Shown: positions 52,388 through 60,140 of the stretch, piece by piece
Layout: each line of letters opens with the position of its first letter
Position numbering within the stretch: the stretch's first letter is position 1
From: JAPOXK01 sp965220315
GTDB lineage: Bacteria > Chloroflexota > Dehalococcoidia > Bin125
DNA length: 64,000 nt
Direction of reading: 5' to 3'
Assembly (NCBI GenBank): GCA_965220315.1
Contig: CBDCPP010000001.1
Location: 496,001-560,000 of the forward strand
Notes under the pieces: model-generated
Told to the model about the DNA's origin: nothing
Databases searched by the model: none
The model's input: only the letters and a program-made list of their open reading frames with translations
Program-made: the position numbers and the translations under genes

Positions 52388-54451
52388 TTAGGCGACGGGA
52401 TCGGGGTCGACGGTCGGATCGCGCTCCGCAACGTGCACGATAGGGGCGAGGACGCGCCGAACGGCGGATTCGACGGCGGGCTCGGCGAGCACCGTGAGGA
52501 GATCATCGGCCTCGATCACCACGTCGCCCCGGGGGATGACGACGGCGTCGTTGCGGTGAATGGTGGTCACGATGGCCTCCTTGGGCAACGAGATCTCTTT
52601 GAGGCGCTGGCCGACCAGCTCGGAGTCCGGCTCGACGGCGACCTCAATGAGGACTGCGCCGGCGAGGCGCTGGACGGGGGCGGCGGGACGCTGGGGGAGC
52701 GCGCGGCCGGTGGGGCGGCGCGAAAGCGCACGGATGACATCCTGCTGGTTGATGATGCCGAGCAGCCGTCGGCGGTCCCAGCGCGCGACGACGGGGAGAT
52801 GGCGCACGCCATGCTCCGCGAACAGCGAGACGACGGTGCGCAGGCTATCGTCGGGGTAGGTGCGGAGAGGGCTGCTGACGGCGAGGTCACGAGCGGTGAG
52901 CGCAGCATCGGTGCGGTCGAGCGCGGCGGTGAAGTCGGTGGTGGTGAGGATGCCGCGGAAATGTTCATCGGCGTCGGTAACGGCGATGATACTGGAGTCG
53001 GTTTCGCTGAAGACGCGTGCGAGATCCTCAAGGGTGGCGCCGGTGGAGGCGAGGGGGATATCGGTGTGCATTGCCTCGGCGACGGTTGCTTGCTCCATCT
53101 CGAAGCCGCCCGATTCTTCGCGCAGCTGGATGCCGGTGCGGCTGAGCTTGATCGAGTAGATCGTGTCGCGGGTAATGATCTGCGCGAGGGCGGTGGCGAT
53201 GGCGACGCCGGTCATGAGAGGAAGGATGAGGGAGTAGTCACGGGTGAGCTCGAAGACGATAAAGAGGGAGGTGATGGGCGCGCGGGCGACGGCAGCGAAG
53301 ACCGCCGCCATGCCGACGATGGCGTAGGCGCCTGAGGGTGCGACGGAATCGGGGAAGAGGCTGGCGTAGCCTTCCCCGAGGAGGCCGCCGAGCATCGCGC
53401 CGAGAAAAAGGGAGGGAGCGAAGACGCCGCCCGCGGCGCCGCCGCCTAGGGTCAGCGAGGTGGCGGCAACCTTGAGTACGAGGAGAAGGGCAAGGGTGCC
53501 GGTGGCGATGCCGCCGATCGTCGCGGCTTCGATCGCTTCGAATCCGGTGCCGAAGAGTTCGCCGTGCCAGAGGCCGAGGGCGCCGACGCCCAAGAGGGCG
53601 AGGGTGAGTTTGAGGTACGGCGAGCTGGGGAGCCACTCGATCAAGCTTTCGAAGCCGTACAGGATGCGTACGAAGAGGATGCCGGTGACGGCGGCGGCGA
53701 CGCCGAGGATGGCGTAGAGCCCGATCTCGAGGGTGGACTCCAGCTCGAGTTCGCGGGGGAGGACGATGCCGGGCCGGTCGCCGAAGAAGGCGATCGCGAT
53801 CATGTTTGCGACGACGGCACTGACGACCACGAGCGTGAAGTTGCGAACGTTGAAGCGGCGCAGGATGACTTCCAGCGCAAAGAAGACGCCGGCGATCGGT
53901 GCATTGAAGGTGGCGGCGATCCCGCCTGCGGCTCCGCCCGCGACCATGAGCGTCACCATTTCGGGGGGCTGACGCATCACCTGTCCGATCGACGAGGCGA
54001 GGGCCGCCCCGATCTGGACGATCGGGCCCTCGCGTCCGACGGATCCACCGGCGCCGATCGTGAGAGCGGAGGCGAGCGTCTTGACAGCGGCCACGCGCGG
54101 GCGGATGCGTCCGCCCTGGGTTTCGACGGCGCGCATGACTTCGGGGACGCCGTGGCCTTTGGCCTCGCTGGCGAAGCGGAAAACCAAGATGCCGACTGGG
54201 AGCGCGACTACGGCCGGGATCAGAAATAGAGTCCAGTGCCCCAGGGCGTTCTCCAGCGCGCTGGCCAAGTCGCCGAGGAGGAGGTCGTTGAAGCCTTCGA
54301 GGGCCTCGGTGAACGCGACCGCTCCCAAGCCGGCTGCGACGCCGACGGCGACCGCGAGCGCGAACGGAGTGAAGTCCGCTGGCACGCGCATGCGGTAGAG
54401 AGTGCGGAAGGGCGCTTGGACGCGGGATGCTGTCGCGTCCCTGAGAGTCAT
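52388..54451 (-). CDS. ClC-type chloride channel/antiporter with CBS and TrkA-C domains
   Basis: 687 residues from ATG 54451. GSVGREGPIVQIGAALASSI is the selectivity motif with the gating Glu, and AAGGVFAPSLFLGAMLGG the second; about ten to eleven membrane helices run to residue 430. A pair of CBS domains (near 445-570, including LASTGATLEDLARVFSETD) and a C-terminal TrkA-C-like domain (VGQRLKEISLPKEAIVTTI) follow. Such C-terminal domains sense nucleotides or ligands. Channel or proton-coupled antiport cannot be told from the motif alone. Confidence 0.9.
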   Translation of the reverse strand: MTLRDATASRVQAPFRTLYRMRVPADFTPFALAVAVGVAAGLGAVAFTEALEGFNDLLLGDLASALENALGHWTLFLIPAVVALPVGILVFRFASEAKGHGVPEVMRAVETQGGRIRPRVAAVKTLASALTIGAGGSVGREGPIVQIGAALASSIGQVMRQPPEMVTLMVAGGAAGGIAATFNAPIAGVFFALEVILRRFNVRNFTLVVVSAVVANMIAIAFFGDRPGIVLPRELELESTLEIGLYAILGVAAAVTGILFVRILYGFESLIEWLPSSPYLKLTLALLGVGALGLWHGELFGTGFEAIEAATIGGIATGTLALLLVLKVAATSLTLGGGAAGGVFAPSLFLGAMLGGLLGEGYASLFPDSVAPSGAYAIVGMAAVFAAVARAPITSLFIVFELTRDYSLILPLMTGVAIATALAQIITRDTIYSIKLSRTGIQLREESGGFEMEQATVAEAMHTDIPLASTGATLEDLARVFSETDSSIIAVTDADEHFRGILTTTDFTAALDRTDAALTARDLAVSSPLRTYPDDSLRTVVSLFAEHGVRHLPVVARWDRRRLLGIINQQDVIRALSRRPTGRALPQRPAAPVQRLAGAVLIEVAVEPDSELVGQRLKEISLPKEAIVTTIHRNDAVVIPRGDVVIEADDLLTVLAEPAVESAVRRVLAPIVHVAERDPTVDPDPVA

Positions 54452-54506
54452 GGATCAGGCACGCACGTCGGGCGCGGACTCATTGGGCAGCGGCGGGGAC
54501 GGCTCG

Positions 54507-54532
54507 ACGCGATGCACCTAATGATCGGTTCC
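54507..54532 (-). promoter_or_regulatory. Possible variant ECF-type promoter of the ClC gene
   Basis: Minus strand: GGAACC (54532-54527), 17 bases, CGTCGAG, about 55 bases before the ClC start at 54451. The spacer is one base longer than the four other sites and the -10 differs (CGTC). It is weaker evidence and could be chance. Confidence 0.3.
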
Positions 54533-54554
54533 GTGGACCGATTGGAAGTACGCG

Positions 54555-56150
54555 TTAGAAAGGACAGAGTTCCTCCGCGCGTGGGGTGGTAGCGGCACTG
54601 TAGCCAAACTGACTCCAGAAGTCGTGGAACTGGTCGGCGAGGGGAGTGAGTTCGTTGTTGAGGGCAGCGCAGCCGGCGATGACGTCGTTGGTGCCGGCGT
54701 AGCCGCTGAGGAAAGCATTGGCGAGACGGGCATGCAGCTCTCCTTCGGTTGCGCCCAGCTGCGCTGCAGCGATGGCTGCGGCTGTGTCGCCCTGGAGCGC
54801 GAGGACGATGGCCCTGCGCAAATGAGCGAAGGCGATGAGTTCGGCTCGCTCGTTGGGGATGTCTCCAGTTTGGAGTGCGGGGTTATCGATAGCTTCCGCG
54901 TAGGCGGTGAGCGCGTCCTGGTATGCGCCGGTGGCGAAGGCTTCGTTACCGGGCACGATGGTGCAGATGAGGGAGTCACTGGATTCGTTGCCGGCTTCAA
55001 TGAGCTGGAGGGTGCCAGAGTGGGCGCTGTAGAGGAGTTCGCCCGCGCCCGTGCAGGCCGGTCCGGCGTCTGGGGAGCCAGTGGCGCCGGTGGTGAGGGT
55101 GATGTCCGAAATTCCGTCGCCGGTGCGGTCGCTGAAGTCGATGGAGGTGAAGCCGGCGATCTCGATGAGACCCGCTGCGAGGTCTACGTAGGTTTGCGTG
55201 TCGCTATCCCAGCTCAGGACGTGCAGGATGGTGACGCATGTGGAGGCGCCACAGTCGACTTCCTGGAAGGTGATATCGGGCCGCACGTCGCCGTTGATGT
55301 CGCGTGTGTGTAGGACGGCGACGTCGAAGGCGGGGTCAGCGGCAGCGAGTTGGTAAGCGACGCGGAAGCTTGTGCCGTCCTCATTGGACGGTTCAAAGAT
55401 GATGAGGTCGCTGCTGATCTGTGGAAGGTCAGACGGGGCAGGGTCGGTGAAGATGATGGCGGCGCTGCTGTGGCCATCCAGGTTGGTATCGACGAGATTG
55501 CAGCGATCGCCTGCGAAGACGGGTGGCATGCCCCACTGGCTGAAGAGCGGGATGATGCAGTCACCGACGCTTTGGCGCGCGTCGATCCAAGCGAGGGCGC
55601 TGTCGGTGAAGGCTGTGAAACCTGCGGGCCGGTCCGGCACGGCGGTATCGTCCGTAACGGTTTCGAGGTTGGTGTCGAAAACTTGAGGCGGGACGATCAG
55701 CTCTTGGCCGATAGCGATTCTGTCTGGATTCGTAAGGCTATTGGCTTCGACGATGGCGCTGATGGTGACGCCAAACTGCACTGCGATCGAACCGATCGTG
55801 TCACCTGACTGCACGGTGTAGATAATGGTTCCCTCGCGGGGCTCGATTTGGAGCTGTGTGTCCGAGACGTTGGCGGGACTGTCCGCTTCCAGGAGGATGG
55901 CAGGGTCTTCGGGGGCGACGGGACGATCTTCAGAGAGCGTGCCGACAAGCTCGCCGGCATTCGTGTCAGTGGGAGGTGGTTGGACGCCCGCAGTGGGGTC
56001 GAAGTCGTCGAAGTTTGGGGCACGGTCTTCGCCCGAGCCGGGCGCCGCGTTTTCCGTACTGAAAAGGTCTTCTCCACCGCCACACGCTACCAGGACCACA
56101 CACAGAAGAGAGATGCCCCCAAGGGCGATCGGTCGGTGCTTCCGTATCAT
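54555..56150 (-). CDS. LysM-containing lipoprotein with FG-GAP-like repeats
   Basis: 531 residues from ATG 56150. Basic N-terminus, hydrophobic ISLLCVVLVAC with lipobox Cys23, then an acidic linker. A LysM domain (YTVQSGDTIGSIAVQFGVTI, SAIVEANSLTNPDRIAIGQE, LIVP) lies near 112-155 and binds peptidoglycan or chitin-like glycans. DINGDVRPDITF, DTNLDGHSSAAIIF and DRTGDGISDITL resemble calcium-binding FG-GAP/VCBS units. A C-terminal helical part has ERAELIAFAHLRRAIVLALQ, like a TPR. It is preceded by the ECF-type promoter at 56246-56273, so it may belong to the same regulon as the other lipoproteins. Confidence 0.82.
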   Translation of the reverse strand: MIRKHRPIALGGISLLCVVLVACGGGEDLFSTENAAPGSGEDRAPNFDDFDPTAGVQPPPTDTNAGELVGTLSEDRPVAPEDPAILLEADSPANVSDTQLQIEPREGTIIYTVQSGDTIGSIAVQFGVTISAIVEANSLTNPDRIAIGQELIVPPQVFDTNLETVTDDTAVPDRPAGFTAFTDSALAWIDARQSVGDCIIPLFSQWGMPPVFAGDRCNLVDTNLDGHSSAAIIFTDPAPSDLPQISSDLIIFEPSNEDGTSFRVAYQLAAADPAFDVAVLHTRDINGDVRPDITFQEVDCGASTCVTILHVLSWDSDTQTYVDLAAGLIEIAGFTSIDFSDRTGDGISDITLTTGATGSPDAGPACTGAGELLYSAHSGTLQLIEAGNESSDSLICTIVPGNEAFATGAYQDALTAYAEAIDNPALQTGDIPNERAELIAFAHLRRAIVLALQGDTAAAIAAAQLGATEGELHARLANAFLSGYAGTNDVIAGCAALNNELTPLADQFHDFWSQFGYSAATTPRAEELCPF

Positions 56151-56245
56151 ATTCTCTGCTTGTCCCCGACCCTAGTCGGTACTTTAGCGCGGCACGTTGG
56201 CTAGTGCTCGTGTGGCTGGCCGCGACATCTTGCTTTCACTAGGTT

Positions 56246-56273
56246 CTAACGTTCCGCGACGGCTGTTGGTTCC
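56246..56273 (-). promoter_or_regulatory. ECF-type promoter of the LysM lipoprotein
   Basis: Minus strand: GGAACC (56273-56268), AACAGCCGTCGCGGAA, CGTTAG (56251-56246). The spacer is 16 bases as in the other three sites. The start codon lies at 56150, giving a leader of about 90 bases, longer than at the other sites. Confidence 0.65.
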
Positions 56274-56279
56274 CAGGTC

Positions 56280-56729
56280 TTAGCGGCCGCTGGATCCGAA
56301 GCCGCTACTGCCCCGGTCGGTCGTGGTGAGTTCGTCGACTTCGAGAATGCCGGTCCGTAACACGGGAGCGACGACCAGCTGTGCGATGCGGTCGCCGTGG
56401 CAGACGGGGAAAGAACGGCCGGGGTCGCCACGGAAGGCCATGTTAACCAGCACCTCACCGCGGTAGTCGCTGTCGATGGTGCCGAAGGCAACGACCACTC
56501 CTTGGCGAGACAATCCCGATCGGGGTCGGACTTGCACCTCGTACCCTGGCGGGGGCTCGACGGCGATGCCCGTGCCGACGAGCTGGGGCATGGCTGTGAG
56601 GTCGAGGGTTTGTCCGGCCCCGCCGAGGTCGGCGTAGAGGTCCAGGCCGGAGCTGCCTGGGGTTGCGCGCGCGGGAAGGCGAGCACTGGCGCGAAGGCGG
56701 TGGACTCTGAGGGTTGGGATGTCCGTCAC
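56280..56729 (-). CDS. dut: dUTP diphosphatase
   Basis: 149 residues from GTG 56729; the longer ATG at 56864 precedes no family-like sequence. GSSGLDLYADL, PRSGLSRQGVVVAFGTIDSD (motifs II/III with the catalytic Asp), YRGEVLVNM, GDRIAQLVV and the C-terminal GSSGFGSSGR (motif V, Phe-Gly) are all present. It hydrolyses dUTP to dUMP, lowering uracil in DNA, which fits the uracil glycosylase elsewhere in the window. Confidence 0.95.
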   Translation of the reverse strand: MTDIPTLRVHRLRASARLPARATPGSSGLDLYADLGGAGQTLDLTAMPQLVGTGIAVEPPPGYEVQVRPRSGLSRQGVVVAFGTIDSDYRGEVLVNMAFRGDPGRSFPVCHGDRIAQLVVAPVLRTGILEVDELTTTDRGSSGFGSSGR

Positions 56730-56884
56730 CGAGGCTTGGCTCCCCTCGGTTGTCGATAGAACTTGGGTAAGTGGCTTGCGGGGGGGCACCGAAGTGGACC
56801 GGCATGCGTTGGGATCGAGTCGATGATGGCCATGGCCGCTCCGACTGTGCGTTGACGTCTCCACTGAGGCTAACCGACACTGCC

Positions 56885-57385
56885 GTGGTGTCGAACGATC
56901 CCGTCGCCATCGCGGCTGTACTGGCCGAGAACCTGACGGAACTCACCGCGACGGTCGAGCGCCTCACTCCTTCTGACTTGGATCGACGTTTGGCACCCGA
57001 GGAGTGGTCGGTACGTGAGGTGCTGCTGCATGTGATCCACGCGGAGCGCTGGCTGCAGCCACAGCTGGCGAAGTTGCGGGAGGCCATGGCACCGGATCGG
57101 GCCGCTCTGCTGTCGGACTCGATCAGGCTGCCTGCTGCGGACTCGGCAGCGGACGTGAACGAATTGCGTTGGGCGGTTAACGCAGTACGCGAGGACACGC
57201 GTCGGTTGCTGGAGGGACTGGAACCCGCGCAGCTGCGGGAGCCTGGGATCGTCGAGGTGGCCGGGGAGGCGGAGGACGCTCCGCAGGGTGTGGACGTTTC
57301 GATACGGACGCTGCTGCTGACAATTGCCGACCACCAGCTCTTTCACGTCCGCCAACTGGAGCGCATTTTGGAGAGCAGTGCCTGA
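56885..57385 (+). CDS. DinB-like protein, copy 2
   Basis: 166 residues from GTG 56885 (56888 equally possible; no good Shine-Dalgarno). VAIAAVLAENLTELTATVER, EEWSVREVLLHVIHAERWL and the C-terminal IADHQLFHVRQLERIL carry the His residues of the DinB metal site (HVIHAE, ADHQLFH). It overlaps the SDR start by eight bases. Function unknown; perhaps a thiol-dependent transferase. Confidence 0.7.
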   Translation: MVSNDPVAIAAVLAENLTELTATVERLTPSDLDRRLAPEEWSVREVLLHVIHAERWLQPQLAKLREAMAPDRAALLSDSIRLPAADSAADVNELRWAVNAVREDTRRLLEGLEPAQLREPGIVEVAGEAEDAPQGVDVSIRTLLLTIADHQLFHVRQLERILESSA

Positions 57386-58178
57386 ATTGACCGGCCGGAC
57401 AGCGCTCGTGCTGGGTGCATCCCGAGGATTGGGGCGGGCAATCGCGCTCACGCTGGCCCGTGAAGGTGCGGCGATCGTTGTGACTTACCGCAGTCAGGTG
57501 ACGGCGGCGCAGGGGGTGGTGGAGCGAATCGAAGCGATGGGCGGAGAGGCGATCGCGTGCGCCGTCGATGCGGGAGACGCTGCGGACGTGGAGCGGCTAT
57601 GGGGAGAGGCGGGAGAGCGGTTTGGGACGGTCGATATCGTTGTCGTGAGCGTGGGAGGAGCCTGGAAGCCTCAAGAGATCGTGGCGATAGCACCGGATCA
57701 CTGGCGGCGCGTCCTGCGCCTTGAGCAAGACGCGGTTTTCTACTGCCTGCGCACCGCACTGCCGTCGATGCGCGCACAGGAATGGGGTCGGATCGTGTTG
57801 ATCGGCGGACACGCGGCGGAGCTGTGGCCAATGGATCCGCCTGTCGCTCCACTGGACTACCCGCTTGGGAAGACGGCCCGCCACTGGATTGCGCGCAATC
57901 TGGGGGAGCGGGAGCTTCGGCACGGGATCACAGTGAATGCGGTGGCGCCAGCATGGCTGGACGTGCCGGATGCAGCGACGATTGACGCACGCGCGACCGG
58001 CAAGGGCTTGGACCGGGGCCGGCGAGAGGGGCCGGAGCCGCAGGATGTGGCAGAGGTTGTCGCATTTTTGTGCACGGAGCGGGCGCGATTTGTCTCAGGG
58101 AGCGTGATCGATGTGACGCCTCCGCACTTCCCAGACGAAACGTTGGGGCGGTTGGGTGGCGGGGCAAACTCGAGCTAG
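57378..58178 (+). CDS. Short-chain dehydrogenase/reductase
   Basis: 266 residues from GTG 57378 with GGAG nearby. ALVLGASRGLGRAIALTLA is the NAD(P) motif; YPLGKTARHW is the catalytic YxxxK. The usual catalytic Ser, expected about 13 residues before the Tyr, is not evident: the strand reads IVLIGGHAAELWPMDPPVAP. Either a His or other residue stands in, or the insertion moves it. It may be a divergent reductase or a non-catalytic member. Confidence 0.8.
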   Translation: MPELTGRTALVLGASRGLGRAIALTLAREGAAIVVTYRSQVTAAQGVVERIEAMGGEAIACAVDAGDAADVERLWGEAGERFGTVDIVVVSVGGAWKPQEIVAIAPDHWRRVLRLEQDAVFYCLRTALPSMRAQEWGRIVLIGGHAAELWPMDPPVAPLDYPLGKTARHWIARNLGERELRHGITVNAVAPAWLDVPDAATIDARATGKGLDRGRREGPEPQDVAEVVAFLCTERARFVSGSVIDVTPPHFPDETLGRLGGGANSS

Positions 58179-58255
58179 GTTCACAATCGAGTGCACGTAT
58201 ACTGCGCTGGTTGCTGGGGACTGCGAGGCGCAGATGCGGGATATTGAAGGTTGCG

Positions 58256-59212
58256 GTGAAGCAGACGACTGACGGACAGGCTTCGAAGAAGGGTGTGGCG
58301 GGATCCCGCGGCGCGCGCCGAAGCGAAACCCGAACCGATCTGGAGTGGCCGCGCATCGGCGCTCACGTATCGGCGGCGGGCAGCATCGAGAAGGCGGTCG
58401 CCAACGCGCTCGAGATCGAGGCGGAGGCGATGCAGATCTTTGCTGCGGCGCCGCAGAGCTGGCGTCGGAAGCAGCACGACGACGAGTCCGTGGCGGCGTT
58501 TCGTCGGGGCGTAGCAGAGGCGGGGATCGGGCCGAACTTCATCCATGGAATTTATCTGACGAACCTCGCCTCGCAGAACCAAGGCAACATGGAGAAAGGG
58601 ATCGAGTCGCTAACAGCTGACCTGCGCTTGGCCGCACGGCTGGGTATCAGGGGAGTGATCTTCCACGTGGGGTCGCATAAAGGGATCGGGTTCGAAGAGG
58701 TGCTACCTCAGGTAATCGACGCCATGCAGCAGGTGCTCGACGATTCGCCGGACGAGGCGGCGCTCTGTATTGAGAACAGCGCGGGAGCGGGGGACAGCGT
58801 GGGCAGCACGTGGGACGAGATCGGCGCCATTATCGACGGGGTGGGAAGCGACCGAGTCAACGTGTGCTTGGACACCTGTCATGCGTTCTCAGCTGGCTAC
58901 GACCTGCGGGATACCGAGGCACTTGACCGGCTCATGGGCGAGTTCGATCGGGAGATCGGTTACGAGCGGCTGGTTGCGGTGCACGCCAACGATTCGAAGA
59001 CCGAGCTGCGGTCTGGTCGCGACCGTCATGAGAACATCGGCGATGGGACGATCGGGGAGCAGGGATTTCTCAACCTACTGGCTCATTCTGCTTTCAAGCA
59101 GGCACCGTTTCTGTTGGAGGTGCCGGGTTTCGCAGGTAAGGGGCCCGATGCGGAGAACGTTGCGATCTTGAAAAAACTCCGCACCGTGCCTAGCACAAGC
59201 CAACTAGCCTAA
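58256..59212 (+). CDS. nfo: Endonuclease IV (AP endonuclease)
   Basis: 318 residues from GTG 58256 with GAAGG five bases upstream; a longer frame to 58070 overlaps the SDR gene. RIGAHVSAAGSIEKAVANA, FIHGIYLTNLASQ, VIFHVGSHKG, CIENSAG, NVCLDTCHAFSAGYD, AVHANDSKTELRSGRDRHENIGDG and FLLEVPGF supply the trinuclear zinc ligands of Nfo. An N-terminal charged extension of about 30 residues is extra. Its end overlaps that of the convergent ArsC/Spx gene by nine bases. Confidence 0.95.
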   Translation: MKQTTDGQASKKGVAGSRGARRSETRTDLEWPRIGAHVSAAGSIEKAVANALEIEAEAMQIFAAAPQSWRRKQHDDESVAAFRRGVAEAGIGPNFIHGIYLTNLASQNQGNMEKGIESLTADLRLAARLGIRGVIFHVGSHKGIGFEEVLPQVIDAMQQVLDDSPDEAALCIENSAGAGDSVGSTWDEIGAIIDGVGSDRVNVCLDTCHAFSAGYDLRDTEALDRLMGEFDREIGYERLVAVHANDSKTELRSGRDRHENIGDGTIGEQGFLNLLAHSAFKQAPFLLEVPGFAGKGPDAENVAILKKLRTVPSTSQLA

Positions 59213-59551
59213 GGCCTGTCCCCACTCCTCCTCATTGAAGCCAATCAGAGTCTGCCGGCCCGCTTTGAGGATGGGGCGCCGCATGAGCCTGGGATCCTCC
59301 AGCATCCACCGCCGCATCTCGGAGTTGCTGAGCGCGGCAATGTCGAGGCCGAGCTTGCGCACACTGGGACTGCGCGCCGAGAAGAAGGTGCGGGTGTCAT
59401 GCTTGCCGATTAGCCGGTCCAACTCGGCACGACTGAGGGGTTCGCGGAAGAACTCTCGCTCTTGGTAGGCGATGCCGCGCTCGGCGAGCCAGGCCCGGGC
59501 TCGCGTGCAGGTGCTTCAGCCACGTTTGCAGAAGAAGGTAATGGTCGGCAT
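59204..59551 (-). CDS. ArsC/Spx-family thioredoxin-fold protein, probable selenoprotein (in-frame TGA at codon 12)
   Basis: 115 residues from ATG 59551, with AGGAG five bases upstream, a strong site for this start. The N-terminus reads MPTITFFCKRG, TGA (59518-59516), STCTRARAWLAERGIAYQER. In ArsC/Spx/YffB proteins the catalytic Cys lies exactly here (compare KPTCSTCRKAR), so the codon gives U-x-x-C with Cys15 as partner; Cys8 is extra. Past the TGA the frame is open to 59204 and keeps family features (RRPILKAGRQTLIGF). A start after the TGA would remove the active site, and a plain nonsense mutation would hit the one residue where selenocysteine is favoured. A single-base error (TGC or TGT to TGA) remains possible. 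Function: a thiol/selenol oxidoreductase or arsenate-reductase-like enzyme. Confidence 0.75.
59484..59518 (-). promoter_or_regulatory. Putative bacterial SECIS hairpin after the in-frame TGA
   Basis: On the message, 11 bases after UGA, GCGAGCC (59504-59498) pairs perfectly with GGCUCGC (59490-59484) around loop CGGGCCU. The loop begins 18 bases after UGA and has a G within its first two bases, the usual form of bacterial SECIS elements recognised by SelB. GC-rich coding can form chance hairpins, so this supports rather than proves recoding. Confidence 0.55.
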
Positions 59552-59618
59552 GTTGCTCCTCGCTGCACCTGTGCTCAGTGTACGCATGGCTGCTCTGTTG
59601 GAGGAGGCCACGAAGCCC

Positions 59619-59936
59619 TTATCCGGATGAGTGCAGACGAACCCCCGGCTTACGCACCACGAGGTCCCCGGTGACGGCGGCTTGGCAGGCAAGCCTGACG
59701 GGTTGCTCTAGGGCGCGCCGCCCGCGCTGCTCCACTAATGCTTCCTGTTCGTTGGGGCGCATCAGGGAAAGATTGTCCATGCCTTCCTGCACAATGACGA
59801 AGCAGGTTGCGCAACGCCCTGCCATGTCGCAGGTAGTGGGCCAGTAGTAGCCTTGATCACGCGCGGCGCGCATCATTGTTTCGCCCACCGGCACGTCAAT
59901 CTCGATGCCAGACGGCTCGATCCGAACGCGTGGCAT
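59619..59936 (-). CDS. [2Fe-2S] ferredoxin, adrenodoxin-like
   Basis: 105 residues. TTCDMAGRCATCFVIVQEG supplies C-x5-C-x2-C, and the fourth Cys is in VRLACQAAV, matching the adrenodoxin/Isc type. Arg/Glu-rich stretches (RRALEQPV) may face a partner. A small electron carrier for a reductase or P450-like enzyme; no partner is adjacent except the thioredoxin-fold gene 67 bases away on the same strand (upstream by transcription it precedes it). Confidence 0.9.
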   Translation of the reverse strand: MPRVRIEPSGIEIDVPVGETMMRAARDQGYYWPTTCDMAGRCATCFVIVQEGMDNLSLMRPNEQEALVEQRGRRALEQPVRLACQAAVTGDLVVRKPGVRLHSSG

Positions 59937-59950
59937 GATCTTCGTACAAA

Positions 59951-60106
59951 CTAACGGTCGTCGTGCTCGCCGACGATCTGCGGGCGGTTGCGGTCCGTGA
60001 TAGTTTCGTCGCGGTCGACGCCGAGGCTGCTGTTGAGCAGGAGGAAGAAAATGAGGATGAGGCCGAAGAGCGCTGCAGCGATGATGAGCTTGGTCTGTCG
60101 TCGCAC
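59951..60106 (-). CDS. Small single-pass membrane protein
   Basis: 51 residues from GTG 60106; the open frame continues upstream but only as an antisense shadow of the oxidoreductase. VRRQTKLIIAAALFGLILIF begins a membrane helix (ending LLLNSSLG) and a charged tail (DRDETITDRNRPQIVGEHDD) follows. The ferredoxin starts 14 bases later on the same strand. No family recognised. Confidence 0.5.
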   Translation of the reverse strand: MRRQTKLIIAAALFGLILIFFLLLNSSLGVDRDETITDRNRPQIVGEHDDR

Positions 60107-60140
60107 GGGGATAGTGTAGGCCAGCGGTCGCTTGGAGTTT

